From Chitinophaga pinensis (lineage in GTDB: Bacteria; Bacteroidota; Bacteroidia; Flavobacteriales_D; Crocinitomicaceae): a stretch of DNA of 28,567 nucleotides. The stretch covers positions 1-28,567 of the forward strand of contig CAMATR010000001.1 in assembly GCA_945861175.1 (NCBI GenBank), in the 5' to 3' direction. Below the pieces are notes generated by a model. It was not told the DNA's origin and ran no database searches. It worked only from the letters and a program-made list of their open reading frames with translations. Shown here one piece after another: positions 24,199 to 28,567 of the stretch. How positions within the stretch are numbered: the stretch's first letter is position 1; every line of letters starts with the position of its first letter. The position numbers and the translations under genes were made by a program.

Positions 24199-25512
24199 AT
24201 GAAAAATGAATCACCTCTTTTTACTGTAATAATACCGTGTAAAAATCGGGCGAGCTATCTTCATCACACGTTACGCACTTGTATGATGCAAAATTACGAA
24301 AACATGGAAGTGCTCGTTTCGGATGATGGTAGCACAGACAACCTTCGCGAGGTTGTTGAAGATGCAACCCGCCTTGATTCTCGCATTCGTTATATAAAAC
24401 CAAGTTCTGGTTCTGGAATGTACAATAACTTTGAATATGCATTACAGCAAGTAAAGCCAGGATTTGTTATTGCATTGGGTGGAGATGATGGGTTGTTGCC
24501 TGATGGGATTAAAGGTATGCGTGACACATTAAGTGATACCGGTATGGAATTACTGGCATGGCCTGCTCCACAATATTTTTATCCAAATACTCGCGGCATC
24601 AATGGCCAATTATGCATTTACCGCGAAAAGGGAATTAGAATTATTGATTCTAATCGCTTCTTGTCGCGACAAGCAAAGAATCTTCAATATACAAGTGATC
24701 GTGAATCCCCGATGTTCTATGTTAAAGGGGTAGCCTCTACAAAATTAATTGAAAAAGTTCGCCGGCGTTCTCCTAATGGGCAATTTTATTCTTGCGCAGT
24801 TCCTGATGGATATTCCGGGATTGTTCTGGCAGGTGAAGTATCAAGTTATGCTTTTTCTGGCAAACCTTTTTCAATATATGGTGTATCACCTAGTTCGCAG
24901 GGATTGACGTATTTGTCGAATGATGATAGAGCAAAAAAAATATCCGAACAGTTCTTTGAAAGCGCCTCTTCAAGGCCAATGCATCGTGATTTGGCGTCCC
25001 AACAATATTCGCCACTCATTGCACTAATGACCGCTGACTATTTACTTACTGCGAAGGATTTGCCGGGTTGGAGTGGGAGCTTTCCGCCCATTAATTATCG
25101 TCAAGTCTTACTTAAAGGATTAGAAGAGTTATCATTTGGATTGTATGGCGAGGATAGAATCAGCCGAGAACTTGGGATTCTTTTTCAGATTGCAGTGCAT
25201 CATGGTTTGGGTGAATTTTTTCTGGAAAAAGTTAGAACTTCACATCGTCACCGTCAACGTGTCCCTTTTATGGGAAATGGCGTTGGATATGGCAAAAAAG
25301 CATATGGTTTTTATGTAGATGCAGATATCTATAGTATTCATAATGTATTAGATGCGGCTTATGTTGCACAATGTATTTGTCAAGCGTACTCTGATGTGTC
25401 AACATGGAAATCTTTAAAAGATACAATTTTTAGATCACTCGCTTTTCGTTTTCAAGCAATGCGAAAGGGAAATCCATTCCCTCACGAATCAGAATGGCGC
25501 AAGACCTATTAA
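24199..25512 (+). CDS. Family 2 glycosyltransferase
   Basis: This GT-A enzyme of 437 residues begins with FTVIIPCKNRASYLHHTLR, followed by VLVSDDGSTDN near residue 40 and the metal-binding ALGGDDGLLPDG near residue 94. The catalytic domain occupies about the first 230 residues. A further 200-residue C-terminal region, with no motif I recognise, makes it longer than usual. It starts 35 bases after the 2-epimerase and may transfer the hexosamine made by that operon, an inference from position only. Confidence 0.85.
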   Translation: MKNESPLFTVIIPCKNRASYLHHTLRTCMMQNYENMEVLVSDDGSTDNLREVVEDATRLDSRIRYIKPSSGSGMYNNFEYALQQVKPGFVIALGGDDGLLPDGIKGMRDTLSDTGMELLAWPAPQYFYPNTRGINGQLCIYREKGIRIIDSNRFLSRQAKNLQYTSDRESPMFYVKGVASTKLIEKVRRRSPNGQFYSCAVPDGYSGIVLAGEVSSYAFSGKPFSIYGVSPSSQGLTYLSNDDRAKKISEQFFESASSRPMHRDLASQQYSPLIALMTADYLLTAKDLPGWSGSFPPINYRQVLLKGLEELSFGLYGEDRISRELGILFQIAVHHGLGEFFLEKVRTSHRHRQRVPFMGNGVGYGKKAYGFYVDADIYSIHNVLDAAYVAQCICQAYSDVSTWKSLKDTIFRSLAFRFQAMRKGNPFPHESEWRKTY

Positions 25513-25712
25513 TCAAAAGATTAAGCTTTCCTAAATGAATTGTAAACATTTGCACATTTTCTTGAGCGCTGGTCTTTGAAAGCTGGATAATTGGCAATCG
25601 AAAAATAAAAATATGTATCTAAAAAATCTTATGAGGAATGTAATTCTGACTCCATATTTTTATATCGTATTTAGATGTCATTCGTGATCATTTTTTGATA
25701 ACCATTTTTTAT

Positions 25713-25719
25713 AGGGAGA
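25713..25719 (+). promoter_or_regulatory. Ribosome binding site of the C-methyltransferase gene
   Basis: AGGGAGA lies seven bases before the ATG at 25727. This strong Shine-Dalgarno sequence fixes the start and, with the less AT-rich coding sequence that follows, suggests a different origin from the flanking genes. Confidence 0.65.
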
Positions 25720-25726
25720 AAATTTT

Positions 25727-26989
25727 ATGCACCTGATTAAACGTAATACCTGCCGCGTTTGCGGCTCCAAGGCGCTAACACCGGTCATAAATCTTGGAGA
25801 GCAGAATTTGCAAGGCTCTTTCGTAAAGCCCGGCAAAGAAATGCCACCTACTCGTAAAATTTCAACATCAGTAGTGCGCTGTGATCCAATGCGCGATGAA
25901 AAAGCCTGCGGCCTGTTACAGATGGAATACACGGTACCACCAGAAGTGTTGTACTCAGCATACTGGTATCGCTCAGGTACCAATAACACAATGCGGCGCC
26001 ACTTGCAAGGTATTGCCGTAGAGGCAGTGGGAATGGCTGGCCTGAAGGAGAAAGCAACAGTTCTTGATATTGGCTGCAACGATGGCACGCTCTTAGGGTT
26101 CTATCCCAACAGTTTCACAAAATTTGGTGTAGACCCTTCTGACATAGCACAGGAAATCAAAGCCCCAATTAATGTTATTCAGGATATTTTTCCTTCTGAG
26201 GAGCTAATATCCAAGCTTGGCGATCACACTTTCGATATTATCACATCAATCGCCATGTTTTATGACCTTGAGGACCCGATAGCCTTTACTCGTGGTATTA
26301 AGCAAATTCTCGCACCTAAAGGCATTTGGATATTTGAAATGTCCTATATGCCAACTATGCTCAGAATGAACTCCTACGACACTATTTGTCATGAACATCT
26401 TGAATATTACAGCCTTGCGGTTATAGAATACATCCTCAAACAAGCTGGTATGAAAGTAGTTAACGTATCACTCAACGATATTAATGGTGGAAGCCTGCGC
26501 TGTCAGGCCACACACATCAATAACTTTAGTTATAAGCGGGAAGAATTTCAGCAGAACATTAATTCAATGAGACAGTCTGAATTCGATCTCGAACTTGATA
26601 CAGACAAACCATATCGATATTTTCAGGACAGAATTAATGTTCACAAGGAAGAACTCAGTTTACTTTTGAAAAAACTTAAAAAAGAAGGAAAAAAAATCCA
26701 TATCTATGGGGCATCTACTAAAGGCAATACGATATTACAATGGTGTGGAATAGAGCATAGAATTATCGATTGTGCAGCCGAACGTAGCCCCGAGAAGTAT
26801 GGGGCCATTACTCTGGGGACCGATATTCCTATTGTCAGTGAAGAAGAATCAAGAGCTATGAATCCAGATTACTATCTTGTTTTGCCTTGGCATTTTAAAG
26901 AAGAATTCATAGAACGCGAAAAAGAAATGCTCGAGCGAGGCGTTGGATTTATTTTCCCCCTTCCTACAATAGAAATTATAAAAAAATAG
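25727..26989 (+). CDS. Zinc-binding sugar C-methyltransferase (TylC3/NovU type)
   Basis: This 420-residue SAM-dependent enzyme probably methylates a ring carbon of an NDP-4-keto-6-deoxysugar, usually at C3. Three parts are visible: an N-terminal zinc site (C9, C12, C52, C61), a SAM domain with VLDIGCNDGTLLGFY around 112-125, and the family's CHEHLEYYS motif around 220-228. A C-terminal Rossmann-like domain follows, with HIYGASTKGNTILQW near residue 325. It lies 14 bases before a Gmd-like SDR, so the two probably act on one GDP-linked sugar, as suggested for virenose-type sugars. GC content appears higher than that of the neighbours. The family call is strong; the substrate is inferred. Confidence 0.9.
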   Translation: MHLIKRNTCRVCGSKALTPVINLGEQNLQGSFVKPGKEMPPTRKISTSVVRCDPMRDEKACGLLQMEYTVPPEVLYSAYWYRSGTNNTMRRHLQGIAVEAVGMAGLKEKATVLDIGCNDGTLLGFYPNSFTKFGVDPSDIAQEIKAPINVIQDIFPSEELISKLGDHTFDIITSIAMFYDLEDPIAFTRGIKQILAPKGIWIFEMSYMPTMLRMNSYDTICHEHLEYYSLAVIEYILKQAGMKVVNVSLNDINGGSLRCQATHINNFSYKREEFQQNINSMRQSEFDLELDTDKPYRYFQDRINVHKEELSLLLKKLKKEGKKIHIYGASTKGNTILQWCGIEHRIIDCAAERSPEKYGAITLGTDIPIVSEEESRAMNPDYYLVLPWHFKEEFIEREKEMLERGVGFIFPLPTIEIIKK

Positions 26990-27003
26990 ATAATCAAACA
27001 CAC

Positions 27004-27999
27004 ATGGCTGTTAAACGAGCACTTATTACTGGAATTTATGGTCAGGACGGAAGTTATCTTGCAGAATTGCTATTTGGCGAAGAGTATGAGGTTCATGGTA
27101 TCGCCAGATACCCGCTCTCCGCTAACGCAATCGTCATCAGCGAACATCTAAAGAAAAAGTCAATTTCTTCTCTTTTTCTCCACAAATGTGATTTGAATTC
27201 TTATGCAGAAGTAAGAGAATTAATGATCAAGGTACAACCACATGAATGTTATCATCTTGCCACATCGCATTATTCTTCTGAAATTTTCGGTTCCAACAGA
27301 AATTTACTTGACCGTGAGCTTTTCCACAGCAATGTATCGGCATCGTTAAATTTAATTGGAGCTATTAGTGAAGTATCCCGCAATACAAGATTTATTATGG
27401 CTGGTTCTTGTTTAATGTTTGAGAAATCGGATCAATCACCTCAGAGTGAATATACTCCCTTCGCTTCAGACTCAATGTATGGTCTTTCGAAAATAACAGC
27501 AAGTAACATCCTCAACTATTTTCGTGAAACTCATGGATTACATTTATCGGTTGCAATCTTATACAACCATGAGTCTCCAAGAAGGCAGAACACATTTATT
27601 TCAAAAAAAATTGTAAGCAACCTGGTAAAGGTAAAACGAAATATTATTTCAGGTTTTTCCCTTGGTGATTTGAGCGCAATAAGGGATTGGGGCTATGCAA
27701 AAGATTACGTTTATGGTATGTGGCTAATGGCACAACGTGAAAAACCTAAAGATTATATTTTAGCCACAGGTGAAGGCCATTCAGTAGAGGAATTTCTGGA
27801 CTGTGCAGCTAAACAGCTTTCTATTAATTTTAAAGATATTATTGAACAAAAAAAAGAAATAATAGGTAAACCAATTAAAACACTTTTGTTAGGAGATCCA
27901 AGCCTCGCCAGGTCAGAATTAAAATGGTCTGGTACGGTAGGTTTTGAAGAATTGGTTGCAATCTTAATTAAGAATGAATTGAATGGTGCGTTAGATTGA
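27004..27999 (+). CDS. GDP-mannose 4,6-dehydratase-like SDR lacking the catalytic Glu
   Basis: The fold and signatures are those of the Gmd family: ITGIYGQDGSYLAELL at the N-terminus, YNHESPRRQNTFISKKI at 187-203 and RDWGYAKDYVYGMW at 227-240. Tyr159 and Lys163 form the YxxxK pair. Aligned on that pair, however, Gmd's catalytic Thr132-Ser-Glu134 becomes Ser135-Cys136-Leu137. Loss of the Glu that drives C5 proton transfer makes 4,6-dehydration doubtful. The protein may instead be a 4-ketoreductase or epimerase acting after the C-methyltransferase immediately upstream. It is 331 residues, slightly shorter than typical Gmd. The family is certain; the reaction is open. Confidence 0.82.
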   Translation: MAVKRALITGIYGQDGSYLAELLFGEEYEVHGIARYPLSANAIVISEHLKKKSISSLFLHKCDLNSYAEVRELMIKVQPHECYHLATSHYSSEIFGSNRNLLDRELFHSNVSASLNLIGAISEVSRNTRFIMAGSCLMFEKSDQSPQSEYTPFASDSMYGLSKITASNILNYFRETHGLHLSVAILYNHESPRRQNTFISKKIVSNLVKVKRNIISGFSLGDLSAIRDWGYAKDYVYGMWLMAQREKPKDYILATGEGHSVEEFLDCAAKQLSINFKDIIEQKKEIIGKPIKTLLLGDPSLARSELKWSGTVGFEELVAILIKNELNGALD

Positions 28000-28317
28000 A
28001 ATGCCATTTTCAATTATGTAATTGCGTAAGACACAAATTATTAACTACTTAACAGCCGTGGTTGTCAAAGTGTTGTTACCAATTTTGGGCTTAAGTATTT
28101 TTGGCATTATAAAGTTAGTGCTTCATAAGATGGTAGTTTATTCTATTAATTTCTTGAATCAACTTATTTTGGAGAAGTAATCCATTTGATAGCAGCGATG
28201 TTCAATTAATTGATGGCGACCGAATTTAAGTAACATTACTTTTTCTCACAACAAAATTTCCTTTTGTGTACAGAAAGATCACGAAGGGAATGAAAATATT
28301 GAATTGAGACAAATAAT
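28000..28317. other. 318-base gap with a possible decayed small membrane protein
   Basis: No complete gene was identified. The first half contains a short hydrophobic frame (listed separately). The second half is AT-rich with no promoter or terminator I can defend. Confidence 0.4.
28022..28180 (+). pseudogene. Possible small membrane-protein fragment
   Basis: A frame starting with TTG at 28022 encodes 52 residues including the hydrophobic stretch LPILGLSIFGIIKLVL and ends at a TAA at 28178. In the same frame directly upstream lies an ATG at 28001 followed by MPFSIM and a stop, so an original gene may have been interrupted by that TAA. Evidence is limited to composition and frame length. Confidence 0.22.
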
Positions 28318-28567
28318 ATGGAAAAATATTTATTGGCTATCTGTATTCCAACCTTTAATAGATCCAATCTTCTAAAAGGATTGCTTGAAAATATTTCATT
28401 GGAATCAACAAAATATCAAATTATTGATTATATTCAAATAATCATCGTTGATGGTCATTCAGATGATGATACAGAGCAGATGGTGACTACTTTTAAAATT
28501 AAATGTGATCTTCAATACTATCGGAGGGAAGTAAGGGTAGGTATAGATAGAGATATTATTAAATGTG
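28318..28567 (+). CDS. Family 2 glycosyltransferase, N-terminal part (runs off the window)
   Basis: From the ATG at 28318 the frame stays open to the window edge, giving 83 residues. LLAICIPTFNRSNLLKGLLE is the usual first strand and helix of GT-A glycosyltransferases, followed by IIIVDGHSDDDTEQM, the nucleotide-binding segment. It is likely to be a further repeat-unit glycosyltransferase, which shows the cluster continues beyond this window. Confidence 0.85.
   Translation, partial: MEKYLLAICIPTFNRSNLLKGLLENISLESTKYQIIDYIQIIIVDGHSDDDTEQMVTTFKIKCDLQYYRREVRVGIDRDIIKC

Noticed and set aside
25678..26088. 136-codon minus-strand open frame opposite the C-methyltransferase
   Set aside because: It lies opposite the conserved zinc and SAM motifs of the real gene, with no ribosome site or homology features.
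1..28567. CRISPR array, tRNA, rRNA or insertion sequence
   Set aside because: Reading through the window I saw no regularly spaced repeats, no tRNA cloverleaf or rRNA-like sequence, and no transposase motifs. The only tandem repeat noticed is the two-unit duplication inside the LtaS-like gene.

Overview
This window is a polysaccharide biosynthesis locus, most likely for O-antigen but possibly capsule or exopolysaccharide. It comes from an AT-rich bacterium that is probably Gram-negative. Every confidently called gene lies on the + strand. Gene starts are often weak: several genes have no clear Shine-Dalgarno sequence and many are joined by 1-8 nt overlaps (TAATG, ATGA, GTGA). I cannot name the species. 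Base composition changes between blocks: the first three genes are very AT-rich, and the C-methyltransferase near 26 kb is clearly less so. Decayed gene pieces separate several blocks, which suggests assembly from imported modules. No wzz, waaL, undecaprenyl-phosphate sugar-1-phosphate transferase, manB/manC or conventional gmd was seen.

Layout. (1) 88-4349: rfbF, rfbG and rfbH convert glucose-1-phosphate to the CDP-4-keto-3,6-dideoxyhexose level, followed by an SDR that could finish the sugar. (2) 4363-4957: a scar joining the front of an acetolactate-synthase-like gene to the tail of a DegT-family aminotransferase. (3) 4954-6668: a split transketolase pair coupled to the scar. (4) 6726-12134: a GT2 glycosyltransferase, a GDP-fucose-synthase-like reductase, a ColD-like 3-dehydratase with His at the lysine position, a CgeB-like glycosyltransferase and a GT10 fucosyltransferase-like enzyme. 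(5) 12229-15049: Wzx flippase and Wzy-like polymerase. (6) 15161-21100: two paralogous GT4 glycosyltransferases flanking an FkbM methyltransferase, an LtaS-like membrane phosphotransferase and several decayed fragments. (7) 21117-24163: a three-gene UDP-N-acetyl-L-6-deoxyhexosamine pathway (L-QuiNAc or L-FucNAc type). (8) 24199-28567: GT2, a zinc-type sugar C-methyltransferase, a Gmd-like SDR that has lost its catalytic Glu, and a truncated GT2.

Taken together the locus encodes an unusual set of sugars: a CDP-linked 3,6-dideoxyhexose that may receive a two-carbon branch from the transketolase pair; a GDP-linked fucose or 3,6-dideoxy (colitose-like) sugar placed by the GT10 enzyme; an L-configured N-acetyl-6-deoxyhexosamine; and a C-methylated 6-deoxyhexose. 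Repeat units would be assembled by the glycosyltransferases, flipped by Wzx and polymerised by the Wzy-like protein. The LtaS-like protein may add a phospho-substituent outside the membrane. The most novel candidate is the CDP-3,6-dideoxyhexose plus transketolase module.
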